From Candidatus Uhrbacteria bacterium (lineage in GTDB: Bacteria > Patescibacteriota > Patescibacteriia > 2-12-FULL-60-25): DNA of 51,520 nucleotides. Of the stretch, positions 22,946 through 31,939 are shown piece after piece. A program made the position numbers and the translations under genes. The stretch is taken from positions 1-51,520 of the forward strand of contig JAUSEV010000011.1 in NCBI GenBank assembly GCA_030649995.1, read 5' to 3'. Under the pieces are notes generated by a model. It had not been told where the DNA came from and did no database searches. It saw nothing but the letters and a program-made list of their open reading frames with translations. The number at the start of each line of letters is the position of its first letter. Within the stretch, counting starts at the first letter, position 1.

Positions 22946-23376
22946 CTCTCCTCCGGATTATACACCCCTCCCGTGTTTACCGTGAGTGCCATGTCTCGCA
23001 AGTGACTTGAGGTTGGCGGCGGCTTGATGATGACCGGCGGAGGTGGCACGACTTTTTTTAAAGCGATATACAGTCGTAATTCGGCATCCGCGAGATCTTT
23101 GTGCCAAACACGCAACGGCGGACGGAGCGAGGTTTGGAGAAAATTGACGAAAAAAATGTGGAATGGTTGGCCGTTGATTTTGAGAAAAGAAAAAACTGAC
23201 GCAACAGCCGCCGTGAGAACGCCGATCACCACAAAATACCCGAAACGAAACAGTTTATATTCGATGAAGATGATAAAAACCGCCGCCAACATGACCAAAA
23301 ATTGACGCACGGTAATAGGCCCGAGAATCTTATCCTCCGTGTCAATAAATTGTGGAACAACAAATTTTTCGGGCAT
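22942..23376 (-). CDS. PrgI-family T4SS membrane protein
   Basis: PrgI-like proteins are small inner-membrane components of Gram-positive-type T4SS, roughly equivalent to VirB3. The N-terminus FVVPQFIDTEDKILGPITVRQFLVML is the family signature, followed by two membrane helices (about 28-65) and a soluble tail with a proline run (PPPPVIIKPPP). Length is 144 residues. It lies between the 534-residue gene and the TraC-like gene. Its stop codon TAG is formed by the first unit of the 7-bp array. Confidence 0.88.
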   Translation of the reverse strand: MPEKFVVPQFIDTEDKILGPITVRQFLVMLAAVFIIFIEYKLFRFGYFVVIGVLTAAVASVFSFLKINGQPFHIFFVNFLQTSLRPPLRVWHKDLADAELRLYIALKKVVPPPPVIIKPPPTSSHLRDMALTVNTGGVYNPEES

Positions 23377-23386
23377 ATTTATTTGG

Positions 23387-23450
23387 GAAGTAATGAGTAA
23401 TGAGTAATGAGGGTTGGACGCATTACGCGTTACGCATTACTCATTACTTC
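23387..23450. repeat. Inverted 7-bp-period array upstream of prgI-like gene
   Basis: Left arm GTAATGA three times, centre GGGTTGGAC, right arm GCATTAC, GCGTTAC, GCATTAC, TCATTAC. Bases 23387-23402 are exactly complementary to 23435-23450. Confidence 0.9.
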
Positions 23451-23451
23451 A

Positions 23452-25056
23452 TTAAAAGTGTATCTGACTGTTTAACTGAACCAGCGCGGCGATTTCTTCT
23501 GGAGAAATGAAGCTTGGATCTTGCGCGCGGCGCTCCGCAACAAGCGCGGCCACAGGCTTACCGGTCGCAAAACTTTCTGACACCAACTTGAGATATTGCT
23601 GCTGCATGGGCGAACGATGCCAGGCCTCGATCCCTTCGGTCCAATGTTCAAACGATTCCTGCTTCAACGTCTCAAATTTTTGTTTTATTTTCTCCACAGC
23701 CGTCTCCGGCGTTTTGGCCAAGCGACGGAACTCGGCCACACCCATCCCCCCAATCTCCTCCGTGAGTCCCGTGAGCCTGACCGGGGGTGGTTGTACTCCA
23801 TCAATGGTCGTCCCCCCTAATGACTTATGACTAATGTCTAATGTCTGATCTTTCCCGCCTGTCCCCGCCTTCATCGCTGCGACCACCTGATCATGCGCGG
23901 CAGCCAACGGATTGATCCCCTGCACCTTTTCTTGAAACCACTTAGCGTGCTCCTCGCTCTCGCGTTTTTTGCGTTCTTCGATTTTCTTCTGTTGCTCGAT
24001 CGCGGTCGCCTCGATCTGCCCGCGTTCCTCCGCCTCGATTTTTTGATGATTCTCCTGATAAAACTTTTCGATCACCGGCGCGATACGATCCGCTTCTTCG
24101 CTCGAAAGCCCCATCCCGCCAACTTGCGGCGCCCGACTCAAAACCGCCTTGGTATCCATGGCGTTACGCACATCTCGCAACCGCGTAGAAATAAGGTTGC
24201 GCAACCGTTTTGTCATGTACTCATCCAACCCGCTTAATCCGATTTGACCCACAGCCGCATCAATCGCCTCATCTTGAGAAAACGTAACATGCGCCGGCGC
24301 CATAAGCTTATTCGCCACATGCCCCGCAATCTCCGCCTCTTCCGGATTGGCTGACGTTTCGATCGTATCTCTTATTTCTTTTTTCGTATTTCCTTCTTGT
24401 TCGATCTTATTCAACCACTCCGCGTATTCCTGTTCAGGCATCACTTGAGTGGAAGCGAGAAAATCCGTCATCGCTTTGCCGAAAGCCTCTGCTTGCTCGC
24501 GACTAAAACCCAATCCCCCATCCCCTTGCCTGCGTTGAACGGTTTCCTTGACCTGCTCGATCGTACGCACGCCTTTGATAGAGGAAATCAACACCTCGCG
24601 CAAACGACGAACCATTTCTTCCGAAAGCAAATGAATTTTTGCGAGCGCGGCGATTCGTCGAGTGGCTGCTCCATAAGAAGCGGGACGCAAAGACACGCGA
24701 AACGCGCTTTGAATATCGGCGAGTGGCACTCCCAGTTCTTGCAAACGTCCTTCCACGTTCCAGGAAATAAGATCGGCGAGCGGAAGAATGACGTGAAACA
24801 GAACCGCCTTTTCAACGTCCTCGGGTTTGCGATCTCCGGCAAGACGACGCAATCGCTCGCGGCAATCCTCTTTTGACAAACCCGCGAACACCGTATCCCA
24901 AACCACATCCATCACCCGATCCCACGCGTCATTGTCGTAGGCGAGTTGGGCTTGAGCGTCATCTTCGTTCTTACTGGCTCGATCGCGATCAATGAGATAT
25001 TCCTGCACCACGGTTGGAGCCGCTTCATAATATTTTAACCAAGTATCGCGATCCAT
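23452..25056 (-). CDS. T4SS-operon-associated helical protein, unknown function
   Basis: A 534-residue, mostly helical soluble protein with no signal or membrane segment, located between the VirB6-like gene and the PrgI gene. A motif recurs: GGLGFSREQAEAFGKAM, GGMGLSSEEADRIAPVI and GGMGVAEFRRLAKT, each before a helix, suggesting an internally repeated domain. A charged coiled coil (about 350-385) follows the second. Around residues 406-418 the peptide DQTLDISHKSLGG is encoded by a 7-bp-period array inside the gene (23817-23851). I know no named family. A cytoplasmic partner of the secretion channel is inferred from position. Confidence 0.72.
   Translation of the reverse strand: MDRDTWLKYYEAAPTVVQEYLIDRDRASKNEDDAQAQLAYDNDAWDRVMDVVWDTVFAGLSKEDCRERLRRLAGDRKPEDVEKAVLFHVILPLADLISWNVEGRLQELGVPLADIQSAFRVSLRPASYGAATRRIAALAKIHLLSEEMVRRLREVLISSIKGVRTIEQVKETVQRRQGDGGLGFSREQAEAFGKAMTDFLASTQVMPEQEYAEWLNKIEQEGNTKKEIRDTIETSANPEEAEIAGHVANKLMAPAHVTFSQDEAIDAAVGQIGLSGLDEYMTKRLRNLISTRLRDVRNAMDTKAVLSRAPQVGGMGLSSEEADRIAPVIEKFYQENHQKIEAEERGQIEATAIEQQKKIEERKKRESEEHAKWFQEKVQGINPLAAAHDQVVAAMKAGTGGKDQTLDISHKSLGGTTIDGVQPPPVRLTGLTEEIGGMGVAEFRRLAKTPETAVEKIKQKFETLKQESFEHWTEGIEAWHRSPMQQQYLKLVSESFATGKPVAALVAERRAQDPSFISPEEIAALVQLNSQIHF
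23817..23851. repeat. 7-bp-period array inside a coding sequence
   Basis: Units CTAATGA, CTTATGA, CTAATGT, CTAATGT, CTGATCT, translated on the minus strand as part of the 534-residue protein's linker. It is the same word family as the intergenic arrays at 20053, 22024, 29831 and 34101. Confidence 0.8.
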
Positions 25057-25059
25057 ACA

Positions 25060-28000
25060 TCAGGTCGTGTCACGCGTGCGATACAAAATTTCATGCATCC
25101 CATGCGGAGCTTGTGGAATATCTGATACGCCGACTCCCCGTTTGATCCGATATTCCGGCATCTTTGTCTTTATATCAGCCACCAAACGCTCTGCCGCTTG
25201 TTCTTGTGATGATGCTGCATAGGCAGTACCCGTCGCAGCACCACTGGCACGTTTCTTCGCAACATCATTTGCCCTTGCCACCGCCACCTTCACAATCTTT
25301 TCAAAAGCCTTGCGTTGATTGTAGTCCGCATCTTTCCATTTTTCCTCAATCACTTGAGCTCCCCCTCCGCGCTCAATACCTTCAATAATATGCAACTGCA
25401 ATTGAGAATCAACCCCCTGATCTTCCAGCTGCGGAGCGACTTGTAGAACCTCACGAAGAGCGATATCTAAACTCGCTTTATCACCTGCCCCAACTCCGGA
25501 CGCAGAGCTCATCGCCGCAAACATGTGCCCGTTCAAACGGTCATCCAGAGCTGTGTCCCTGGTCTTCACTTGCGTTACGGCTCCGGTCACCGGATCGGTT
25601 CTATTCTCAACAATAGTACCCGTCTTTTCCACCAAATCAGTGAAAGGCATCCCTGCATTCAACCCTCCCATGAATGCGTCTTCAGCATCGGCGGTTAAAG
25701 CGCCTGCCGCATCTCGACCATGATTCGCAGCAGGATCAAGAATGTGATCCTGAATCGCCGTATTCGCAAGATTTTCTTTTCCGCTAAACGCTCGTGTCCC
25801 ATTGGCGTTAAAAGACAAGGACTCTCCTTTGGCACCTTTTTGAAATAGCAAAGCCTCGAGCTCTCCCAAAGCAACGCCTCCGGTGGTGTCTCCAACCAAC
25901 TTCATCATGGCGGCGAAATTTTTTCCGATCGGCGTATCCTTGTGTTGTGCCATAAACGCGTCTGCTTGAGCGCGATCAAAACCCGTCACCGGACCAACGA
26001 TCTTTCCGGAAGCATCTCGCGTAGCCTGAATGGCACTGTCTGGCACTAAACCCATCAACACATTGCCACGTGATGCCGCGTCTGCAGAAAGCGCTTTTGT
26101 TTTTTCCGGATCCAAACGAATCTTGTTCAACAGAGCGGCTCGCTTAGCATCATCTTTTTCCAGGAAAGGATTCTTTTCAATCTGGTCATCAATCTCTTTT
26201 ACTTTATCCATCATATCTAACTTTTTGTAAGCCTCTTTTGCCACCGCCAAATGCCCTCCGCTCGCGGCTGACACTTCTGCCCTGGCTCGAGACGTCGCTT
26301 CATCCTTTGGCATGCCCGCATCCTCATACTGTTTCGCCAATCTCTTGGTTTCTCCCAACTGGCTCTTGTCAGACGCCAGATCCTGCATGATCGAAGCATG
26401 CGCTTGGCGTTCTGCCGGAGAAGAGGTTAAACCGGTTGGCAAAGAATTGGCAAATTGCAGCTTCTGCGCATGTTCCATCCCGGCGGTCGGTTTGAGTAAG
26501 TCCGCAGCTTCTTTTTCTCTTTGTACTTTTCCGGCCGTCGCCGCTGCAGCTAGTGGAGCGCGCAACAATCCCATCACACCAGGAAATCGTCCACGCCGCG
26601 TAACAGGTGTCTGCATGAGTTTTGCGACCTTCCCACCCAAATCCGCACGCCGTTCAACAGCCATGGCTCCCGCTCTCACTCCTCGCAACCCCGTGCGTGC
26701 CGCCAAAAATGGCAAGGCCGCTCCAAAACGAATCGGCGAGAGGGCTGTGCCTACGGCGCCTCTGGTATATCCTTGAACTTTAGACGCAAATTCTCCCATA
26801 GCACCTCCCATTGCGCTGGCTGATTTTACCGCCTCCTTCATAGCCATCATAAGTAAGGTGATGGCGATAATAAATTTCGCGATTGATACTGACTGGCCAA
26901 GTTGCGTAAAAAATCCGTTTTGATCCACGGCCCCGGTGGGATTATACAGTTTAAGACTCTCACTTAATTGTTCCCCTCCTGCAGAAGCACCTTGCAAAAT
27001 CGCCATGGTCAGCCAAAGATAAAAAGCGATAATCGGACCGCCAACCAACATTCCGGTTAAATTTCCCCAATATTCGGTGGTCAAACTGCCCATTCCTTTT
27101 TGCAATTTACTTGGGATAGCCGTGGCAAAAAGAGCGAGCGGCGAAAAAATTAAAGCCATCCATAAGCCCACAATGCGTCCGATAATAAAACCGATCAAAA
27201 TCACCATGACCCCAATCGCAATAATAAGCACCACGATACCCAATAAATAAGAGATGATGAAATTCATAAAATCCGCCATCCCCCCTGCTTTTGATTCTTG
27301 AGTGATGATCGTCAGTCCGAACGCATCAACCAATTGAGCGGACGCCGTGGTTTGAAAAGCGTTGACAAATGTGAGCATCACGACCTGCGAAAAATCGATG
27401 AGAAGCTGAATGAGCGTTTTGGAAAAATTGATGAGCACGGCCATGAGCAAAAGTTTTGGCAGCACACGCGTGGCATGAAAGTCCTCCCCTCCATATCCGA
27501 TGATCGTCGCAAAAGCGGACACAAGCAGAATCACAATAAAAAACATGTTGACCAGATCGCGAATCAACTTCCAACCCAGGAGCACGGGCGGTGCGTTAGA
27601 AAAACCATTGTACTGCGCGAAACCCAAAAAGATTTCGATCAAGAAAGTTAAAATTTTGCCTAATCCCCACACAATTTTTCCTAAAATATACTGGATGGTG
27701 TCCAAAATCATGCACTTAAAATTCATCCCGGACAAAAAACTGGCATTCGCGCATGTTTCATCACTTTTTGGAGTGATGGTCAAAATTTTCTGTACGCTCG
27801 CCACATGTTCTTGAACGCACATCGTGAAATCCTGATCCGACTTACTCGAACATGATTTGAACGTATCTGTGACGCACTGCTCTTGTGCGTCCTTAAAATT
27901 TGGGTGGTTTTCTAAAACCGAACAGGCCTCCCTGACTGCTTCGGCTTTTTTCTGATCTATCTGTGCATTTGCCTGAGCCGCCTGATAATCCTTCTGATCT

Positions 28001-28143
28001 TCCCGATCAACCCTTGCATGAGCGACCTGCGGCGCGCCAAATCCAATGATGATACTTCCAACCACCGCCACGACTAAACACCATGGTAAAAAACCAAACT
28101 CTCTCGTGAGCTTGTTCCACAAAAAACGCAAGCGACCTCGCAT
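25060..28143 (-). CDS. VirB6/TrbL-like polytopic T4SS protein
   Basis: I start at ATG 28143; the longer frame runs through a REP-like repeat. The 1027-residue product has an N-terminal membrane helix, a charged extracytoplasmic region with cysteines (about 60-140), then a polytopic region of about six helices (GKIVWGLGKILTFLIEIFLG, MFFIVILLVSAFATII, LLGIVVLIIAIGVMVILIGF, FIIAITLLMMAMKEAV). The last 500 residues are soluble and rich in Ala, Lys and Glu. This is the layout of VirB6/TrbL channel proteins with a long cytoplasmic tail. It is the first gene of the T4SS operon, transcribed from a near-leaderless promoter. Confidence 0.83.
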   Translation of the reverse strand: MRGRLRFLWNKLTREFGFLPWCLVVAVVGSIIIGFGAPQVAHARVDREDQKDYQAAQANAQIDQKKAEAVREACSVLENHPNFKDAQEQCVTDTFKSCSSKSDQDFTMCVQEHVASVQKILTITPKSDETCANASFLSGMNFKCMILDTIQYILGKIVWGLGKILTFLIEIFLGFAQYNGFSNAPPVLLGWKLIRDLVNMFFIVILLVSAFATIIGYGGEDFHATRVLPKLLLMAVLINFSKTLIQLLIDFSQVVMLTFVNAFQTTASAQLVDAFGLTIITQESKAGGMADFMNFIISYLLGIVVLIIAIGVMVILIGFIIGRIVGLWMALIFSPLALFATAIPSKLQKGMGSLTTEYWGNLTGMLVGGPIIAFYLWLTMAILQGASAGGEQLSESLKLYNPTGAVDQNGFFTQLGQSVSIAKFIIAITLLMMAMKEAVKSASAMGGAMGEFASKVQGYTRGAVGTALSPIRFGAALPFLAARTGLRGVRAGAMAVERRADLGGKVAKLMQTPVTRRGRFPGVMGLLRAPLAAAATAGKVQREKEAADLLKPTAGMEHAQKLQFANSLPTGLTSSPAERQAHASIMQDLASDKSQLGETKRLAKQYEDAGMPKDEATSRARAEVSAASGGHLAVAKEAYKKLDMMDKVKEIDDQIEKNPFLEKDDAKRAALLNKIRLDPEKTKALSADAASRGNVLMGLVPDSAIQATRDASGKIVGPVTGFDRAQADAFMAQHKDTPIGKNFAAMMKLVGDTTGGVALGELEALLFQKGAKGESLSFNANGTRAFSGKENLANTAIQDHILDPAANHGRDAAGALTADAEDAFMGGLNAGMPFTDLVEKTGTIVENRTDPVTGAVTQVKTRDTALDDRLNGHMFAAMSSASGVGAGDKASLDIALREVLQVAPQLEDQGVDSQLQLHIIEGIERGGGAQVIEEKWKDADYNQRKAFEKIVKVAVARANDVAKKRASGAATGTAYAASSQEQAAERLVADIKTKMPEYRIKRGVGVSDIPQAPHGMHEILYRTRDTT

Positions 28144-28149
28144 GAGAAT

Positions 28150-28158
28150 AGAATAGCA
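28150..28158 (-). promoter_or_regulatory. Extended -10 promoter of the T4SS operon
   Basis: Minus strand TGCTATTCT: TGn followed by TATTCT (28155-28150). Transcription should start at or next to the A of the ATG at 28143, giving a leaderless mRNA. Confidence 0.4.
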
Positions 28159-28203
28159 TAAAATGGACGACTCCACAGCAAGCTCTAGAAACATCAGCTT
28201 TCT

Positions 28204-28288
28204 GTCATTGCGAGCGGAGTTCGACGAAGCGCGGCAATCTCCGATGGCTGCAGGGAGATTGCTTCGTCGTATGACTCCTCGCAATGAC
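28204..28288. repeat. REP-like palindromic repeat, copy 2
   Basis: Starts GTCATTGCGAGCGGAG and ends CTCCTCGCAATGAC, with inner arms GGCAATCTCC and GGAGATTGC. It has the same architecture as 5311-5402 and lies between the divergent T4SS and LCP genes. Confidence 0.85.
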
Positions 28289-28308
28289 ACAAAGGAACGC
28301 ACCCATCA

Positions 28309-28337
28309 TTGCTCATACTCTCTCGCATTGCTACAAT
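28309..28337 (+). promoter_or_regulatory. Promoter of the LCP gene
   Basis: TTGCTC (28309-28314), 17-base spacer, TACAAT (28332-28337). The predicted start is about four bases before the ATG at 28348. Confidence 0.5.
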
Positions 28338-28347
28338 CATTTTCATC

Positions 28348-29823
28348 ATGTTTAGAAAACATCCTCGTTTGGCCGTCAATTTTTTGACGCACAGCCATCC
28401 TGACGCATTCCACCGCCGCACCGTCATTCTGGCGGCGATTTTTGCTTTATGCGTGTCCGGCATTGCCGCTTTGGGAGCCCACGCCTCCTATCAAGCCGCG
28501 GCCAAAGGCAGAAGCGTTCTGCAAGAAATGGGTGACTGGCCCGTGATATCCGATATTCGTCATGGCGTTTTTGGCGGCGGAGACGGTGAGGCACTCACAA
28601 ACACCCCTGACCATCGGCTCAACATTCTCGTGCTTGGCATCGGAGGAGCGGGTCACGACGGACCGGAGCTCACGGACACGATTCTGCTCGCCTCGCTTGA
28701 TTTGGAAAAGAAAAAAGTCGCGCTCCTTTCCATCCCCCGCGATCTGGCCTATCCGTTAGGCAGCGGACGTTTTGAAAAAATCAACGCGGTCCATGCGTAT
28801 GCCGAACAGGCACACCCCGGCGAAGGCGCCAGACGAACCGCCGAGGCGTTTGCCAAACTGCTTGACATTCGTATCGATCATGTAGCGCGAATCGATTTTC
28901 GCGGCTTTGCGGCTTTTATTGACGCGATCGATGGTATCGACGTGGACGTGGAACGGTCTTTTACCGATCCGGAATTCCCTCTTGGGGACAGCACGACAAC
29001 GCTCATCACCGTGTCCTTCAAAAAAGGACGCTTACACATGGATGGTGCAACAGCCCTTACGTTTGTCCGCTCACGCCACGGAACAAACGGTGAGGGATCG
29101 GATTTTGCGCGCAGTCGGCGCCAACAAATGGTGATCCTCGCCGTTCGCCAAAAATTGTTGTCCGTTGGTACGTTGACTGACCCGAGCAAACTCTCCACCC
29201 TCTATACCGTTATCGCCAATCACTTACAAACCGATCTTACCCCATGGGGCATTCTCAAGCTCGCTCCGCTCATGAGCCAATTTTCCTCTGACCATGTGGT
29301 GACTCAAGTCTTGAGCGATGATCCTGACGGCCAATTGATTTCCGCGAATGTTGGTGGCTCCTACATGTTATTCCCTCGAAAACCGGACTGGTCGGAGATT
29401 CGTGAACTGGCACAGAATCCATTTGTGAAACAAGAATCAAATTCCCTGCGAACTCCACACATGGAAACCGTCAAAATTGAAATCCGAAACGGCACACTGC
29501 GAACGGGCTTTGCCTCTCACATCGCCGCAAAACTGGAAAAAAACGGTTATGAAATCGTGGCTTTAGGGAATGCGCGCCATCGTGGCTACGAACGAAGCCT
29601 GATTTTTGATCTTACCGGAAATAAAAAATCCGCGGAGCTTGCTTACTTGCGAAAAATGTTGGGCGCGGATCTGGTACAAAACGCAAACCTGCCGAGCTTA
29701 AACGGATCTTCCTTACCGCAACCTCTCTACACCAATACGTTCACCCAAGAACGTCCTCCAACCCCGGGCATTGACTTTGTCGTCATTTTAGGAGAAGCTA
29801 GTGTGTCATTCAGCCAAAATTAA
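28348..29823 (+). CDS. LytR-CpsA-Psr (LCP) family protein
   Basis: LCP proteins attach glycopolymers to peptidoglycan from lipid-linked precursors. I start at ATG 28348 (491 residues): a cytoplasmic basic head, one membrane helix (about 26-45), then the LCP domain with LNILVLGIGG, ELTDTILLASLD, LLSIPRDLAYPL, the INAVHAY segment, DGATALTFVRSRH and FARSRRQQ, containing the conserved Asp and Arg residues that bind the pyrophosphate. The C-terminal 130 residues (VKIEIRNGTLRTGFASHIAAKLEKNGYEIV) match a LytR_C domain. It diverges from the T4SS operon. Confidence 0.93.
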   Translation: MFRKHPRLAVNFLTHSHPDAFHRRTVILAAIFALCVSGIAALGAHASYQAAAKGRSVLQEMGDWPVISDIRHGVFGGGDGEALTNTPDHRLNILVLGIGGAGHDGPELTDTILLASLDLEKKKVALLSIPRDLAYPLGSGRFEKINAVHAYAEQAHPGEGARRTAEAFAKLLDIRIDHVARIDFRGFAAFIDAIDGIDVDVERSFTDPEFPLGDSTTTLITVSFKKGRLHMDGATALTFVRSRHGTNGEGSDFARSRRQQMVILAVRQKLLSVGTLTDPSKLSTLYTVIANHLQTDLTPWGILKLAPLMSQFSSDHVVTQVLSDDPDGQLISANVGGSYMLFPRKPDWSEIRELAQNPFVKQESNSLRTPHMETVKIEIRNGTLRTGFASHIAAKLEKNGYEIVALGNARHRGYERSLIFDLTGNKKSAELAYLRKMLGADLVQNANLPSLNGSSLPQPLYTNTFTQERPPTPGIDFVVILGEASVSFSQN

Positions 29824-29830
29824 TAAAAAA

Positions 29831-29899
29831 GTCATTAGACATTAGTCATTAGACATTCGGCCAGACTAATTACTAATGACTAATGTCTAATGACTAATC
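29831..29899. repeat. Inverted 7-bp-period array between LCP gene and der
   Basis: Words GTCATTAG/ACATTAGTC on the left, CGGCCA centre, ACTAATT, ACTAATG, TCTAATG on the right. Bases 29831-29850 are exactly complementary to 29875-29894. Confidence 0.9.
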
Positions 29900-29900
29900 T

Positions 29901-31373
29901 ATGCCCACCTCCCCCCGTCCCATCGTCGCCCTCGTTGGACGTACCAATGTTGGAAAATCCCTGTTGTGGAATCGCCTCACCGAAAGCGGACAGGCTCTCG
30001 TGAGTTCCGAAGCTCACACCACGCGCGACCGAAATTACGGCCCTGTACTCTGGAAGGGTTTAGTTTTTGACGTGGTGGATACCGGCGGCATGGATACTCC
30101 GGATGACGAAATCGGTTTGGGCATTCGCGATCAAGCCAAGAGAGCCATTCAAGAAGCGAACATCGTCCTTTTTGTGGTGGATGCTCAAGCCGGAATTTTG
30201 CCTCAAGATCGCGAGCTCGCGCGTTGCATCAAACCATGGAACAAACACATTTGGCTCGTGGCCAATAAAACGGACAAGGCCGGACAGATGTCTCTTGCCA
30301 ATCAACCCGAATTTTATCGTTTGGATTTTGGAGAACCTCGCTCATTGAGCGCAGCCACCAGTTTGGGTGTGGGCGATATTTTAGACGAAATCCTGTTAGA
30401 GCTGGAACGGCTTGGCCATCCCGCGATTCCATTCCATCAAACACAACCGCTGCGCATCGCGCTCATTGGCCGACCGAACGTCGGAAAATCCTCGCTCGTC
30501 AACGCCATTTTAGGAGAAGAGCGGGTGATCGTATCTGCCGTTCCTCACACCACGCGCGAACCCCAAGACACGACACTCACCTACAAAGAACGAGAGCTCG
30601 TGCTCGTGGATACGGCCGGGATGCGTCATCGCGCCAAAATCAAAACCAAACTTGAGGAAGCCGGCATCGCGCAAAACGAACGAGCCCTGGCCGCGTCAGA
30701 CGTCGGATGTTTGGTTTTTGATGCCACGCAAGATCCAACCTCACAAGACCGTCACTTGGCGGGAGTGCTCGAAGAAACGAGCAAGGGACTGATTTTGGTG
30801 GCCAACAAGTGGGATCTGGTAGAGAACAAGCACACGACGACGACCAACAGATTTGAGGAGGGTATTCGCCAGTTGTTTCCTTTTCTCAACTGGGCACCGC
30901 TCGTTTTTGTAAGCGCGCTCGAACGGCAACGCACCAAGACCATTCTCGATCTCGCGTTAAAAGTCCAAGATGAGCGTCATCGTCATATTGATTACAACGC
31001 GGTCAATCGAGTGCTCAAAGCCTGCATCAAAAGCAAAAAACCTCTGGCGAGTTACGGGCCAAAATCCCCGCGCATTTATGATGTAGCTCAAATCGGCCAC
31101 GCCCCGCCCACCTTCCTCGTGACGGTTCACGGCGAAAAAGACAATGTGCATCCGAGCTGGCTCAAATTTTTTGAAAAGCGTTTGCGCGAAAAATTCGGAT
31201 TCATCGGCACACCGATCGTCGTAAAAATACGGCATCTGCCCATGGGGAAAATTGGCCACAAAAAAAATCAACACGGCCCCGGCATGGAAGCCGTAGCCGG
31301 AAAAATCCACGAAAAGCCCCGACTCGTCAACCAAACCCGTCGTCGCCAAAAACACGGAGGGAGAAGGTATTGA
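29901..31373 (+). CDS. der: Ribosome-associated GTPase Der (EngA)
   Basis: Der acts in 50S ribosomal subunit maturation. It has two tandem GTPase domains, with P-loops GRTNVGKS (about 13-20) and GRPNVGKS (about 192-199), G3 motifs DTGG and DTAG, G4 motifs NKTD and NKWD, and a C-terminal KH-like domain (about 380-465). The tail after it is strongly basic (RRRQKHGGRRY). The 490-residue length is slightly longer than usual because of that tail. The next gene's -35 box overlaps its stop codon. Identification is secure. Confidence 0.97.
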   Translation: MPTSPRPIVALVGRTNVGKSLLWNRLTESGQALVSSEAHTTRDRNYGPVLWKGLVFDVVDTGGMDTPDDEIGLGIRDQAKRAIQEANIVLFVVDAQAGILPQDRELARCIKPWNKHIWLVANKTDKAGQMSLANQPEFYRLDFGEPRSLSAATSLGVGDILDEILLELERLGHPAIPFHQTQPLRIALIGRPNVGKSSLVNAILGEERVIVSAVPHTTREPQDTTLTYKERELVLVDTAGMRHRAKIKTKLEEAGIAQNERALAASDVGCLVFDATQDPTSQDRHLAGVLEETSKGLILVANKWDLVENKHTTTTNRFEEGIRQLFPFLNWAPLVFVSALERQRTKTILDLALKVQDERHRHIDYNAVNRVLKACIKSKKPLASYGPKSPRIYDVAQIGHAPPTFLVTVHGEKDNVHPSWLKFFEKRLREKFGFIGTPIVVKIRHLPMGKIGHKKNQHGPGMEAVAGKIHEKPRLVNQTRRRQKHGGRRY

Positions 31374-31398
31374 CAAAAAAGAGTATTTTTGAAATACT
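31370..31398 (+). promoter_or_regulatory. Promoter of the 97-residue orphan gene
   Basis: TTGACA (31370-31375) overlapping the der stop codon, 17-base spacer, AATACT (31393-31398). It gives a leader of about 95 bases. Confidence 0.55.
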
Positions 31399-31402
31399 GA
31401 CC

Positions 31403-31443
31403 GTCCAAACCGTATGGTTTGGACACCCCGACATCCATCGGGG
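31403..31443 (+). promoter_or_regulatory. Two-hairpin 5' leader
   Basis: GTCCAAACC-GTAT-GGTTTGGAC (31403-31424) and CCCCGA-CATCCA-TCGGGG (31426-31443) sit between promoter and the AGGAGGT ribosome site at 31488. Two perfect stems in a short leader suggest post-transcriptional control or mRNA protection. I recognise no known riboswitch. Confidence 0.5.
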
Positions 31444-31499
31444 TAAGGGTGTCCGGTTTCCGCACCATACAAGGAAACCATCTCACGAGGAGGTGCCGT

Positions 31500-31793
31500 A
31501 TGGCACAGTTCAGCATCATGAATGGTCCCTCGAAGTTCGACTTGATGCTCGCGCTGTTCGATCGCGATCCGGAGCCGAGCGACTTGCCGCGAACGGTCAT
31601 ATTCATGCTCTTGGAGGATGATGGGCACGCGACGAGATCGGCCATGATCGACGGCGTACAGGTCGAGGACGGTTCCGGCGAAAGCTGGAATATCGAAGGA
31701 CAGCTCTGGTATTCCTCCCTCGGCCGCTACCGTCCCTTCAAGGCCTATTACTCGACGAAGAAGCGCTTAGGTAGCCTGACTGTGAAAGAGTAA
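31500..31793 (+). CDS. Small orphan protein with structured leader
   Basis: Start ATG 31500 is fixed by AGGAGGT five bases upstream. The 97-residue product is predicted soluble, with alternating short strands (RTVIFMLLEDDG, SWNIEGQLWYSSL, KAYYSTKKRLGSLTV) and no cysteine, signal or membrane helix. I recognise no family. It has its own promoter, a two-hairpin leader and a strong terminator, like the other stand-alone genes of the window (16854, 32718, 50938). Function unknown. Confidence 0.65.
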   Translation: MAQFSIMNGPSKFDLMLALFDRDPEPSDLPRTVIFMLLEDDGHATRSAMIDGVQVEDGSGESWNIEGQLWYSSLGRYRPFKAYYSTKKRLGSLTVKE

Positions 31794-31809
31794 CTTCCTG
31801 TTCGACACA

Positions 31810-31843
31810 AGCGCGCCACGCTCACACCGGCGCGCTCTTTTTT
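31810..31843 (+). terminator. Terminator of the 97-residue gene
   Basis: GCGCGCC (31811-31817) pairs with GGCGCGC (31829-31835), followed by TCTTTTTT. Confidence 0.88.
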
Positions 31844-31906
31844 ATTTGGACACAAAATTTTGATACACTCGTGACACAAAAACGATTTTTGAAATTAAAA
31901 TGCATT

Positions 31907-31932
31907 CTATAATAAGCGATAGCTTATTATAG
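31907..31932. repeat. Palindrome CTATAATAAGC-GATA-GCTTATTATAG
   Basis: Eleven-base perfect stem with loop GATA just downstream of the PaaX-like gene. It shares the core ATAAGCGATAGCT with the palindrome at 32564-32599 upstream of the same gene. Confidence 0.8.
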
Positions 31933-31939
31933 ATGATGG

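Noticed and set aside
24789-24804. parS site
   Set aside because: Only the first ten of sixteen positions of the consensus match, and it lies inside a coding gene far from parAB.
28144-28302. N-terminal extension of the VirB6-like protein
   Set aside because: It translates the REP-like repeat at 28204-28288; ATG 28143 is followed by a normal membrane anchor.
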